64,000 bases of DNA from Flagellimonas amoyensis (GTDB taxonomy: Bacteria > Bacteroidota > Bacteroidia > Flavobacteriales > Flavobacteriaceae): NCBI RefSeq assembly GCF_003058265.1, contig NZ_QBUK01000008.1:124001-188000 (forward strand), read 5' to 3'. The first letter of the stretch is position 1. Every line of letters starts with the position of its first letter. The notes under the pieces are model-generated. The model ran no database searches. It saw only the letters and a program-made list of their open reading frames with translations, and was not told the DNA's origin. The position numbers were made by a program, and so were the translations under genes. Shown in pieces: positions 16,443 through 24,929 of this stretch.

Positions 16443-18818
16443 TTACGAAAAGCTCCACCATTTTTTGATGGTCTTTCCATACCCGTAGCCATACTTTCCG
16501 CCATACCCGAGGTTGGATTGTTTCACCCCATTGACCACAAAGGAAAGGTGCTTGAGCTTGCCTTCGTTTTTGAGTTTTAATGGATACTCTATGATCTTTT
16601 TCTCTGTCACATTGGCTTTGGTGACATAGAGCACCTGATCTGCATATTGGCTGATGAGCAAGGTATCTGTGACCACCATCACTGGTGCCGTATCCACGAT
16701 AATGTAGTCATAGAGACCGGACATTTTTTCAAACAACTCCTTCATCCTGTCGCTCATCAACAATTCTGCTGGATTTGGTGGTATCTTTCCAGAATAGATG
16801 ACGTCTATATCGTTGGTGTTTGTTTCAGTACCTACGATGATTTCCTTTTCTGAAAGCGAGTTGTCGAATAGGTATTCCGTCAGTCCTTTACCTACATTTC
16901 TCTTGGGTTTGATTCCTGATCCATCTGCGTTCAAGGTTTCGGAAAAGAATGTATACAGTTTTGGGTTGCGGATATCAGCGCCTATCAACAATACTTTTTT
17001 ACCTGTATTTGCAAAAATTGTTGCCAAGTTGGATGACACGAAAGTTTTCCCTTCGCCAGGAACACTGGAAGTCACAAATACCACTTGCGCCCGATCCATA
17101 GTCTTTGTTTTGGACTTCAATATGTAGTCCAAATTTGTCCTCAGGATTCGCATAGACTCCGCCAATACAGACCGGTCTTCCGTAAGGATGACCTTACTCT
17201 CCTTTTTACCAAGCTTGGGAAGCTCGGCCAATACAGTGACATCACCCGCTATGGACTCCAAATCTATCTTATTGTGAATCTTGTCGTCCAGCACATCGTT
17301 TACATAAATGATAGAAAAGGGAATCAAAAGCCCAAGCATCAGTGCTGCCAGATAAACAATTTTGTTTTTTGGAGTCATGGGAAACGTCGAACTATAGGCA
17401 TAGTTGATTATTTTGGATTTAGGGGTGGCCGATGCAAATGTGATTTGAGATTCTTCACGCTTTTGGAGCAGGTACAGGTACAAGGATTCTGTAGTCTGCT
17501 GTTTTCTGGAAATATCCCTTAAGGCCCTTTCGTTACTTGGTGCTGCATATATCCTCGAATTGATTTGGGATAGTTGCTTGCTCAAACTGTTGACTTGTAA
17601 ATCCAAATTATTGGTCACGTTGTTCAAGCTAGACTGCATACCTCTTCTAAGACCATCCAGTTGTTGATCGAGTTTAACAATTACTGGGTTTTTCTCATTT
17701 GAGCTTTTCAACAATCTATTCCTTTGAGCCACAAGTTCATTATATTGTTGGGCTGCGCTTGCAATTCCAGGGTCGTTCAACCCAACATTGGTCGGGATGT
17801 AATCATAATTGCCTTGATCACTGACCAAATCCTTCATAGAGTTGGCTATATTCAATTGGATACTGGTTTCCTGTAGCTGTTTTTCACCTGCTGCACTTTG
17901 AGAGAAATTCACATTTGATTGAGAGCCCAAGTCAGCAATTCCCCTACTTTCTTTAAAAGATTCAGCGGTTTCATCAACGGATGATAGGTTGGTATAGATT
18001 TCTGATATTCGATCGTTGATGAACTGTGATGTTCTATCTGCTATAGCCTTTTTATCCGCCACGGCATTCTCATTATTGATTTCGACCAAGTTGTTCAATA
18101 TATCGATTGCCCTTTCCTTTTTGGAGTCCATCATCGAAATATCAATGATATTGGAAAATTCCGCAGCTACCTTCATCTTTGTAGATGCCCTTAATTTTTC
18201 CACCAACAATGGTAATGGTTTTACTTCAATTCTAATCGTTTCATTTTTGTACAAGGGCAGGTTCTGATTTTCGGGCACAAGTATGATATCACCTATTTTG
18301 GTCTTTATATTTGAACCAAAGGCATATTTCTCGAAGGCACCTTCTTCTTCTTCTGAATAATTGAACTCAGTAGCAGAAATAATCTTCACATAGAAAGTAT
18401 GCTCAAATTTATTGATGATTGAGTCTGGAGAAAGAAAATTTATGGCAAACGGATATTTGGATCCATAAATCTCGTTGTCCCTTATGTTGCCCGTAACGAA
18501 ATAACCAACATTTAATTTAAGCTTTTTGATGACCTTGATAAAGTTTTCCCTGGCCTTTAGCAATTCTATCTCATCTACGATTTTCGGGGCACCACTTCCT
18601 CCTGAAAAAACATCAAGATCTTTCAATATGGACAACTCGGAAGCAGCTCCTTTATCCTCCAATATTTGAATCTTGGCATAAGCCTCGTACTGAGGTATGG
18701 TGTATCTCAAATATATAAATGCCATCAAACAGGTTATGAAAACGGACAACACAAACCACTTCCATTGTTTTAAATAGGCATTGACAAGGCCTTTCAGGTC
18801 AATTTCTTTTTTGTTCAT
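16443..18818 (-). CDS. Wzc-like polysaccharide co-polymerase / tyrosine autokinase
   Basis: 791 residues, inner membrane. Wzz-type N terminus with first membrane helix about 20-38, a large periplasmic region with coiled coils (about 250-445) ending in the tip motif around APSNERALRDISRKQ, and second membrane helix about 487-506. The cytoplasmic BY-kinase domain has Walker A SVPGEGKT (585-592), Walker A' LIGADIRNP (611-619) and Walker B IIVDTAP (706-712). The C-terminal tail carries four tyrosines (772, 776, 778, 780) as autophosphorylation sites. It works with Wza (next gene upstream) in EPS polymerisation and export. Last gene of a minus-strand operon of aminotransferase, dehydratase, Wza and Wzc. 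Confidence 0.95.
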   Translation of the reverse strand: MNKKEIDLKGLVNAYLKQWKWFVLSVFITCLMAFIYLRYTIPQYEAYAKIQILEDKGAASELSILKDLDVFSGGSGAPKIVDEIELLKARENFIKVIKKLKLNVGYFVTGNIRDNEIYGSKYPFAINFLSPDSIINKFEHTFYVKIISATEFNYSEEEEGAFEKYAFGSNIKTKIGDIILVPENQNLPLYKNETIRIEVKPLPLLVEKLRASTKMKVAAEFSNIIDISMMDSKKERAIDILNNLVEINNENAVADKKAIADRTSQFINDRISEIYTNLSSVDETAESFKESRGIADLGSQSNVNFSQSAAGEKQLQETSIQLNIANSMKDLVSDQGNYDYIPTNVGLNDPGIASAAQQYNELVAQRNRLLKSSNEKNPVIVKLDQQLDGLRRGMQSSLNNVTNNLDLQVNSLSKQLSQINSRIYAAPSNERALRDISRKQQTTESLYLYLLQKREESQITFASATPKSKIINYAYSSTFPMTPKNKIVYLAALMLGLLIPFSIIYVNDVLDDKIHNKIDLESIAGDVTVLAELPKLGKKESKVILTEDRSVLAESMRILRTNLDYILKSKTKTMDRAQVVFVTSSVPGEGKTFVSSNLATIFANTGKKVLLIGADIRNPKLYTFFSETLNADGSGIKPKRNVGKGLTEYLFDNSLSEKEIIVGTETNTNDIDVIYSGKIPPNPAELLMSDRMKELFEKMSGLYDYIIVDTAPVMVVTDTLLISQYADQVLYVTKANVTEKKIIEYPLKLKNEGKLKHLSFVVNGVKQSNLGYGGKYGYGYGKTIKKWWSFS

Positions 18819-18864
18819 ATCCTTTGGGGAATAATAATCTTGGGGTTACCCGTGACTTGATATA

Positions 18865-19644
18865 TTAATTTCTTGTCAACAACACTACAGTTGATGTGAT
18901 CAATACAGAAATGATTGAAACGGCAATAGATGCTCTTTGGTCAAAATTCGATTGCGTCTTACCAGATTTATTAGGCTCCACGTAGACCACGTCATTCTGG
19001 GTCAAATAATATACTGGTGACTTCAAAGATTCCTTTTGGTTTAGGTTGATTCTATTGTACACTTTGGTGCCATCAAAGTCACGAATGACCATAACATTGT
19101 CCCTTCTACCCTTAATTCCTATATCCCCTGCATATCCCAATGCCTCCATAATGGTAATTTGCTCTCCGTTTATAGGGTATGTCCCTGGTCGGTTAACGGC
19201 TCCCAAAATTGTTACCGTAAAATTCCTGATCCTAATGTTGATTATGGGATCCTTGAGATAATCTGCCATTTTTTCCCTTAGCAAATCCTTGGTCTCACTA
19301 GGCGAAAGACCTTCAATTTTAACCTTACCAATGACTGGGAAGTCGATTTCACCATTTTTATCCACTAAATAATTGACCTGCTCAGGACGCATCCCAATGC
19401 CTTCCTCTGCACCTCTGAACAAATTAAATGGCGCACTGGCTTCTGGGTCCAAAGTTGATACATGAATGCTTACCAAGTCGTCAACCTTGAACTTGGTGCT
19501 AAAGGTATTGTCGTCAACCAGAGTCTCAAATTGGTCGGCATCTTGAAAATAAACAACGTCTTTGGTAGATGTGCATGAAGCAACTATGCATGTTGCTCCA
19601 AGGAAACATGCAACTTTTATTTTTTGGAACATTGATGTATACAT
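18865..19644 (-). CDS. Wza-like polysaccharide export lipoprotein
   Basis: 259 residues. Lipoprotein signal (VACFLGATCIVASC). Poly_export domain (about 45-130; FKVDDLVSIHVSTLDPEA and VNYLVDKNGEIDFPVIGKVKIEGLS) followed by a SLBB domain (about 140-215; TILGAVNRPGTYP and YVEPNKSGKTQ at its end). A C-terminal hydrophobic stretch (about 236-256) may be a membrane anchor instead of the amphipathic barrel helix of E. coli Wza. It forms the outer-membrane export channel partner of Wzc, encoded 46 bases downstream. Two in-frame ATGs (19644 and 19632) are possible; 19644 is used because an A-rich stretch precedes it. Confidence 0.93.
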   Translation of the reverse strand: MYTSMFQKIKVACFLGATCIVASCTSTKDVVYFQDADQFETLVDDNTFSTKFKVDDLVSIHVSTLDPEASAPFNLFRGAEEGIGMRPEQVNYLVDKNGEIDFPVIGKVKIEGLSPSETKDLLREKMADYLKDPIINIRIRNFTVTILGAVNRPGTYPINGEQITIMEALGYAGDIGIKGRRDNVMVIRDFDGTKVYNRINLNQKESLKSPVYYLTQNDVVYVEPNKSGKTQSNFDQRASIAVSIISVLITSTVVLLTRN

Positions 19645-19653
19645 TTTTAGTAT

Positions 19654-21594
19654 TTAGTTGAGAAATTCAGCCTTTGACGGCTTTTTCTGGCCAAGGTCTT
19701 GATCCTTTTTGTTGTCCAATTTACAAAAATCGGAATTGTTGGATATGTATTCTGGCACAATACTTTTCATCAATTGCACCACATTGTCCTTGAAGAAAAG
19801 GTTTGAAATACAAAGCTCATCTATCATGTTCTTGGTCCTGGAATAATCTATTTCCCTGACCTTGCTGATCATGATCTTGTCATGGTACGTTGGCAAGGTG
19901 TTCTCCCCATTGGCCAGCAACTCTTCATAGAGTTTCTCACCGGGTCTGAGACCTGTTACCTTGATATCGATATCATCTGGGTAATGTAGCCCTGACAATC
20001 GAATCATGTTCTTGGCCAAATCCATGATCTTGACGGATTCGCCCATGTCAAAGATGAAGATTTCCCCACCCTTGCCCATGGCACCGGCTTCCAATACCAA
20101 CTGGGATGCCTCTGGAATGGTCATAAAATATCGGGTAATATCCTTGTGCGTAACCGTTAAAGGCCCACCCTTCTCAATTTGTTTCCTGAACAATGGTATT
20201 ACAGACCCATTGGATCCCAATACATTCCCAAAACGGGTGGTGATGAACTTGGTTTTCCCTTCTTGCTGTCTACAGCTGATATACATTTCGGCTATCCGCT
20301 TGGTGGCCCCCATAATATTGGTGGGGTTCACTGCTTTGTCCGTGGAGACAAAAACAAATTTCTCCACATTGTATTCCACGGAAAGGTCAACAATGGTCTT
20401 TGTGCCCGCCACATTGATCTTGACCGCCTCGTATGGGTTTTGCTCCATGAGCGGCACATGTTTGTATGCAGCGGCATGGAAAATCCTATCCGGTCTATGC
20501 TCCTCAAACAGTACGCGCATCTTGTTCTTGTCGCGGATGTCCCCAACTATGGGCAAGAAGTTGAAAAAGCCAGCTTGTTTCAATTCCTGTTGAAGATCAT
20601 AAAGTGCAGATTCGGCCTGATCGATCACAATCAATGATCGATAGTTGTATTTACAGATCTGCCTGACCAACTCACTTCCAATAGATCCCGCTCCACCTGT
20701 GACCATGATGACCTTATCATCAAAGTCTTTCATCACCTTACTGTTCTTGATCTCAATGGGGGGCCTGTCCAAAAGATCCTCAATCTGTACTCTTTTGATC
20801 TGCGAGACCTTCAGTTCACCATTGATCCAATCCTCTACGGGAGGAACAATCTTTACTTTAACGGGAAGGTCCACAATCTCGTTGACCAAAGTCCGTAATT
20901 GCTTTGGGCTGATGGTCTGAATGGAAAATATGACCTCGGATATATTATGGAACTTTACAAATTCTTTGGTAAGTATGCTCTTATCATACACTTTCACCCC
21001 ATTGATCTGCTTTCCAACCTTTTGAAGGTTGTTGTCCACAAATCCCATGACCTTCACCCCCATTTGGGAATGGTTGGTCAACGTATTATAGGTGATGATG
21101 CCCGACTCGCCTGCACCATAAATCATGAGGTTCTTGGTAGGCCCTGAGTTATTGTTCATCAAGCTTTCATAACAGATCTTGAACACGTATCGGGATGTAG
21201 CCAAAGTGATGAAAGTCAACAAACTATTGATAATGATGATGGAAAGTGGTATGGTAAACCCATCCACTACTTCCATATACCTATTGGCCAAAACTGCCCC
21301 AATGGCACCTATACTTGCCAAACATACAGCGTTGAATATGGCATAGACATCTTTGATTCCCGTGTGCCGAACCACTCCTTTATAACTTCCAGAAACAAGG
21401 AACGCCAATAAAAAAAGGAACACTACCACGGGAAGCTGGGTCCAGAGACTTCCCACATCAAAATTGAAGCTCAAATTGAACCTTATGAAATAAGCCAAAA
21501 TAAAGGACACTGAAACGATACAAAGGTCTATGAAAAGTACCGTCCATTTGGATGCGTAACGCCTGCCCCTTCTAAAAAAGTATTCTTTGATCAT
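19654..21594 (-). CDS. Membrane-bound nucleoside-diphosphate-sugar 4,6-dehydratase (CapD/PglF/WbpM type)
   Basis: 646 residues. Four N-terminal membrane helices (about 17-138), a first Rossmann-like domain with GAGESGI (160-166) and a second, catalytic SDR domain with TGGAGSIG (299-306) binding NAD. As usual in this subfamily the catalytic tyrosine of SDR enzymes is replaced by methionine (NIMGATKR, Met 428, Lys 432). It should convert UDP-GlcNAc to the 4-keto-6-deoxy sugar, first step to bacillosamine- or QuiNAc-type sugars. The start of this gene overlaps the end of the aminotransferase gene by 4 bases, consistent with PglF followed by PglE acting in sequence. Confidence 0.93.
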   Translation of the reverse strand: MIKEYFFRRGRRYASKWTVLFIDLCIVSVSFILAYFIRFNLSFNFDVGSLWTQLPVVVFLFLLAFLVSGSYKGVVRHTGIKDVYAIFNAVCLASIGAIGAVLANRYMEVVDGFTIPLSIIIINSLLTFITLATSRYVFKICYESLMNNNSGPTKNLMIYGAGESGIITYNTLTNHSQMGVKVMGFVDNNLQKVGKQINGVKVYDKSILTKEFVKFHNISEVIFSIQTISPKQLRTLVNEIVDLPVKVKIVPPVEDWINGELKVSQIKRVQIEDLLDRPPIEIKNSKVMKDFDDKVIMVTGGAGSIGSELVRQICKYNYRSLIVIDQAESALYDLQQELKQAGFFNFLPIVGDIRDKNKMRVLFEEHRPDRIFHAAAYKHVPLMEQNPYEAVKINVAGTKTIVDLSVEYNVEKFVFVSTDKAVNPTNIMGATKRIAEMYISCRQQEGKTKFITTRFGNVLGSNGSVIPLFRKQIEKGGPLTVTHKDITRYFMTIPEASQLVLEAGAMGKGGEIFIFDMGESVKIMDLAKNMIRLSGLHYPDDIDIKVTGLRPGEKLYEELLANGENTLPTYHDKIMISKVREIDYSRTKNMIDELCISNLFFKDNVVQLMKSIVPEYISNNSDFCKLDNKKDQDLGQKKPSKAEFLN

Positions 21595-22724
21595 CTAAGC
21601 TCTTTTTTTATGATGTTGCAAACCCTTTCCAAATCTTCTTCCATCAAACTGGAACCGCTAGGCAAGCACAGGCCTCTTTCAAAAAGTGCCTCACTCACGC
21701 CGTTGACGTAAGATATGGCATCTTCAAAAACAGGCTGTGCATGCATGGGTTTCCACAGAGGCCTTGACTCTATGTTCTCGTTTTCCAAAGCCTTTCGAAT
21801 TCTCTCCCTATCCTCAAAAGAAGGGGTCAAAATGCAGGTGAGCCATCTATTGGAATAGCTGCCCTTGGGTTCCATGGCAAACGTAATGCCCGGAATGCCT
21901 GACAAGTGTTCTATATAATATTCAAAATTGTTTCTCCTTGCATCCACTCGGTTCTGGAGCACTTCCATTTGCCCCCTGCCGATCCCGGCCAGAACATTGC
22001 TCATTCTGTAATTGTGCCCTATGTGCGAATGCTGATAATGTGGCGCATTGTCCCTGGCTTGGGTGGCCAAAAAGACCGCTTTTTCCTTTAGCGCCTTATC
22101 CTTGCACAGCATTGCCCCTCCACCCGAAGTGGTAATGATCTTGTTCCCGTTGAAGGACAAAATACCAATGTCACCCAGACTTCCGCAGTTTAAACCCTTG
22201 TAAGAACTTCCCAATGCTTCTGCACTATCTTCAATGACAGGGATATCATATTGCTGGGCTATGGCATGGACTTCATCCACCTTATAGGGCATTCCATACA
22301 AATGGACCGCCACAATGGCCTTTGGTTTCTTCCCTTTGGCCAATCGATCCTTGATGGCCTGTTCCAACAATATGGGCGAAATGTTCCAAGTTTCTTCCTC
22401 GCTATCGATAAAAATGGGAGAGGCGCCAAGGTATGTAATGGGATTTGCCGAGGCCGCAAAAGTGAAGCTTTGACAAAGTACCTCATCCCCTGCGCTTACA
22501 CCTAGCAACTGCAGCCCCAAATGTATGGCTGCCGTTCCTGAACTCATGCACGCTGCATGGACATCGTTTCCAACAAATTCTTCTATAGATTGTTCAAATC
22601 GCTGCACGTTGGGGCCTAAGGGAGCGATCCAATTGGTATCAAAGGCTTCCTTCACATAGACTTCCTCGTTGTTTCCCATGTGAGGTGGAGATAACCAAAT
22701 TTTTTTCAATACAGTGGTTTCCAT
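21591..22724 (-). CDS. DegT/DnrJ/EryC1/StrS sugar aminotransferase (PglE-like)
   Basis: 377 residues, typical length. PLP-dependent fold: SSGTAAIHL (61-69) for phosphate binding, EDSAEALG (165-172) with the PLP-nitrogen aspartate, and Lys 195 in SFNGNKIITTSGGG as the Schiff-base lysine. It should transaminate the 4-keto product of the neighbouring dehydratase to a 4-amino-4,6-dideoxy-GlcNAc, as PglE does. First gene of the minus-strand operon; a TACTTTTG promoter element lies 42 bases upstream. The downstream gene overlaps by 4 bases. Confidence 0.93.
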   Translation of the reverse strand: METTVLKKIWLSPPHMGNNEEVYVKEAFDTNWIAPLGPNVQRFEQSIEEFVGNDVHAACMSSGTAAIHLGLQLLGVSAGDEVLCQSFTFAASANPITYLGASPIFIDSEEETWNISPILLEQAIKDRLAKGKKPKAIVAVHLYGMPYKVDEVHAIAQQYDIPVIEDSAEALGSSYKGLNCGSLGDIGILSFNGNKIITTSGGGAMLCKDKALKEKAVFLATQARDNAPHYQHSHIGHNYRMSNVLAGIGRGQMEVLQNRVDARRNNFEYYIEHLSGIPGITFAMEPKGSYSNRWLTCILTPSFEDRERIRKALENENIESRPLWKPMHAQPVFEDAISYVNGVSEALFERGLCLPSGSSLMEEDLERVCNIIKKELR

Positions 22725-22765
22725 TTTAGTTTTGGGTTGATATAAGTAGGCGAGATTTTTGTTCT

Positions 22766-22773
22766 CAAAAGTA
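22766..22773 (-). promoter_or_regulatory. Candidate -7 element (TACTTTTG) of the aminotransferase-PglF-wza-wzc operon
   Basis: On the minus strand TACTTTTG matches TAnnTTTG. TTTG at 22799-22796 lies 22 bases upstream, a little longer than ideal. The expected leader to the ATG at 22724 is about 35 bases. Confidence 0.5.
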
Positions 22774-22924
22774 AAAGTAACAGTAAAATTGGCCTCAAAG
22801 GTTATTTTGACCCACTATTCGCCCAAGACAAAAAAAAATCGATTAAGTGTTAAACTAAAGAAAGGAAAATTATCCAAATACCAACATATTCATATGTATT
22901 CCATTCAAAGATATCACCTATATA

Positions 22925-22960
22925 CAAAGAAACAGGGGGCTTAAGCCCCCTGTTTCTTTG
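22925..22960 (-). terminator. Perfect palindromic terminator after the pectate-lyase-like gene
   Basis: A perfect 36-base palindrome with arms CAAAGAAACAGGGGGCTT and its complement. It starts 19 bases after the minus-strand stop of the pectate-lyase-like gene and would isolate it from the downstream aminotransferase operon. The GC core and T-rich arm fit an intrinsic terminator. Confidence 0.8.
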
Positions 22961-22979
22961 TAAGAATATATGGTCATTG

Positions 22980-24551
22980 TTAAACATCGATCAAGTTCAG
23001 GAACTCCTCAAGGTTGGTATAACCATCAGCGTCCATATCCCCTGAACTGTCATCAATATCTGGGTTAAGTCCATTGGCTACTTCCCAAACATCTGGCATC
23101 CCATCCATATCTGTGTCATAAGATTCCGACCTTGAACTTCTTTGAATTGTTGGCGGGTCATATCTACCCATATCAAAACCATAATCACTGCCCGAACCAT
23201 TGCTATTGTTCCCACTCCTTACATCTGCTATATATTGTTCCTGTTTGGCATCATATATAATTCGCGTGGAGCCATTTGAGCTTAAATACTTTCTAGCACC
23301 CGTATTCCCAAGAACATATTCATATGCTTGTCCGTTCTGCATAATATCAGGTCTCAATCCAGCCAAATCAACCGGACTTGCCAGACTCCATGATGAAACT
23401 GGTGGCTGGGATGTTTTGGCCCTATTTGTACCACTCTGGGCTGCATTAAAAATGTCTGTGGGGGTATCTGAAGTACTTTCCACCACTCCGCTCATAAATG
23501 ACCAATAGGTGTCATCCACATACACGTTTGCACCATCATCGTCCCTGACAAGATTGACTCTGTCCGCAATACTAAAATACGTTGCAGGCCCTGCCTTGTA
23601 ATAGTTTCCATAAAAATTGGCTTGGGCCGTACAGCTCACACGTGACAATCTTGCCCTTGAATTGTATACCACGTTATTTATACTCTCCCCTTTCACGCTG
23701 GCCGTAAAATTTGGATGCCGATGACTAATGTGGACAAACAAGTTTTGTATTGCCGAATACTCACCCCCTAGATTCGTATTACATTCATCCCCTCCCATAA
23801 GGACTCCAGTGTCTCCCTCACCTATGAGACAATGTTGCATGGTTGCACCACCGGCAACAAAGTTCTCACTGCTCCAAAAATTCATGGCCTCATTGGCATT
23901 AAAGACAAAATCACAGTTATCGACCACTACATTTTCGGGTGAAACAAATTGAATCAATGGTCTCCTGGCGGATGAAGGGTCGTTAGGGGCTATCACTTTT
24001 GAAGGATCCCCATAAAACTTCATATGCCTGAAAACCGCCTCGTTCAAATTGGAAGCGTACATGCTATATCCCTTGATCATGATACCGTTTGGCGATGTTT
24101 GACCCGCAACGTATACATTCGAGTTTCTATTGCTAAGGACAATTCGACCACTAAGTTCAATTTCACCTGAAACGTCAAAGACTATGATTCTTGGGAAGTC
24201 CCTGGTTATAGCCCAGCGCCATGTGCCTTCACTTACATTTCTGTAGTCATCTTCCAAAGAAGTGACATGTATTACCTGACCGCCTCTAAAGCCATTGGCA
24301 TATGCTCCTGCACCAAATGCAGAAGGAAATGCCTTTAATTCCGTTGCAGCACCGGGGTCTGTAACTGGGTTACCATCAGGCTCTTGATTGTTATCATCAG
24401 GAACTTGTCCTTCTTGGTCCTTTTGATCGTCAATTTCCTTATCTATATTATCTTCTATAGCTTCTGCAAATAAATCTTGATCTTTCCCACAAGAGAGTGT
24501 AAGAAGCAGGGCAAAGAAACATAAGGGCCAGTACAATTTGAGGTTTTTCAT
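22980..24551 (-). CDS. Pectate-lyase-like (PL1-type) surface lipoprotein
   Basis: 523 residues from ATG at 24551. Lipoprotein signal (MKNLKLYWPLCFFALLLTLSC) followed by G-K-D-Q-D, close to the acidic export signal of surface lipoproteins in Bacteroidota, then an acidic linker. The catalytic part has the features of Bacteroidota PL1-type right-handed beta-helix lyases: GFRGGQVIHVTSLEDD, FPRIIVFDVSGEIEL, NVYVAGQTSPNGIMIKG, and repeating N-V-V-V-D-N-C-D strand motifs. The C terminus holds a calcium-binding thrombospondin-3/dockerin-like segment with DTDMDGMPDVWE and DMDADGYTNLEEF. Predicted to cleave a uronate-containing polymer at the cell surface by beta-elimination. It is transcribed alone; its location inside the EPS locus suggests the locus's own polymer as substrate. 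PL subfamily not certain. Confidence 0.85.
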   Translation of the reverse strand: MKNLKLYWPLCFFALLLTLSCGKDQDLFAEAIEDNIDKEIDDQKDQEGQVPDDNNQEPDGNPVTDPGAATELKAFPSAFGAGAYANGFRGGQVIHVTSLEDDYRNVSEGTWRWAITRDFPRIIVFDVSGEIELSGRIVLSNRNSNVYVAGQTSPNGIMIKGYSMYASNLNEAVFRHMKFYGDPSKVIAPNDPSSARRPLIQFVSPENVVVDNCDFVFNANEAMNFWSSENFVAGGATMQHCLIGEGDTGVLMGGDECNTNLGGEYSAIQNLFVHISHRHPNFTASVKGESINNVVYNSRARLSRVSCTAQANFYGNYYKAGPATYFSIADRVNLVRDDDGANVYVDDTYWSFMSGVVESTSDTPTDIFNAAQSGTNRAKTSQPPVSSWSLASPVDLAGLRPDIMQNGQAYEYVLGNTGARKYLSSNGSTRIIYDAKQEQYIADVRSGNNSNGSGSDYGFDMGRYDPPTIQRSSRSESYDTDMDGMPDVWEVANGLNPDIDDSSGDMDADGYTNLEEFLNLIDV

Positions 24552-24572
24552 GTCAAAAATGATTTCGGGATT

Positions 24573-24580
24573 CAAAATTA
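24573..24580 (-). promoter_or_regulatory. Candidate -7 element (TAATTTTG) for the pectate-lyase-like gene
   Basis: TAATTTTG on the minus strand matches TAnnTTTG and ends 21 bases before the ATG at 24551, giving a leader of about 15 bases. It overlaps the alternative upstream start (24575), which therefore should not be used. No clear -33 TTG. Confidence 0.5.
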
Positions 24581-24904
24581 ATGTTTACTTAAAAAAAATA
24601 GATGAAAAACTGATTTATTCGATGAAATGCAATTTTATTTAAAAAACAACTACAGTTTTTATTTTTAAGATTGTTGAACATTTCAGTAAAATCAAGACCA
24701 ATAATTCCACGATGTTACGTAGAACAACGATGAAATGGATCTCTTCATCGATTTTTTTAACAAAAAAAGACCTTATAATCGATGAAATACAGTTTTCATT
24801 AACATCTATTGGCAAAATGAAGACGTGCCTAATCGAAGAAATCGAAATAAATATTTTCCTGTTTATTCCGTTATACAATCCAAGAACATTTGTTCATCTT
24901 TTTC

Positions 24905-24912
24905 TAAATTTG
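24905..24912 (+). promoter_or_regulatory. Candidate -7 element (TAAATTTG) for the epimerase gene
   Basis: TAAATTTG matches TAnnTTTG and ends 17 bases before the epimerase ATG at 24930, giving a short leader of about 10 bases. A TTTG at 24889-24892 is too close to be a normal -33 box. Confidence 0.45.
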
Positions 24913-24929
24913 AAACCTCAACATTCTCT

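Larger units (their letters stand above)
24552..24929. other. 378-base divergent intergenic region with repeated CGATGAAAT motifs
   Basis: AT-rich spacer between the pectate-lyase-like gene and the epimerase gene. It holds one TAnnTTTG promoter for each flanking gene. CGATGAAAT occurs three times (24620-24628, 24728-24736, 24780-24788). The middle copy is half of an inverted repeat CGATGAA-N9-TTCATCG (24728-24750) followed by ATTTTTTT, which could be an operator or a weak plus-strand terminator. No convincing gene was seen: the short open frames here are low-complexity translations of AT-rich DNA. Confidence 0.5.

Noticed and set aside
22759-22944. 61-codon plus-strand frame upstream of the aminotransferase operon
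   Set aside because: Lysine-rich low-complexity translation running over a promoter element and into the terminator palindrome.
24639-24878. 79-codon minus-strand frame in the divergent EPS intergenic region
   Set aside because: Isoleucine- and lysine-rich translation expected from AT-rich spacer DNA; overlaps the repeat motifs and has no family signature.
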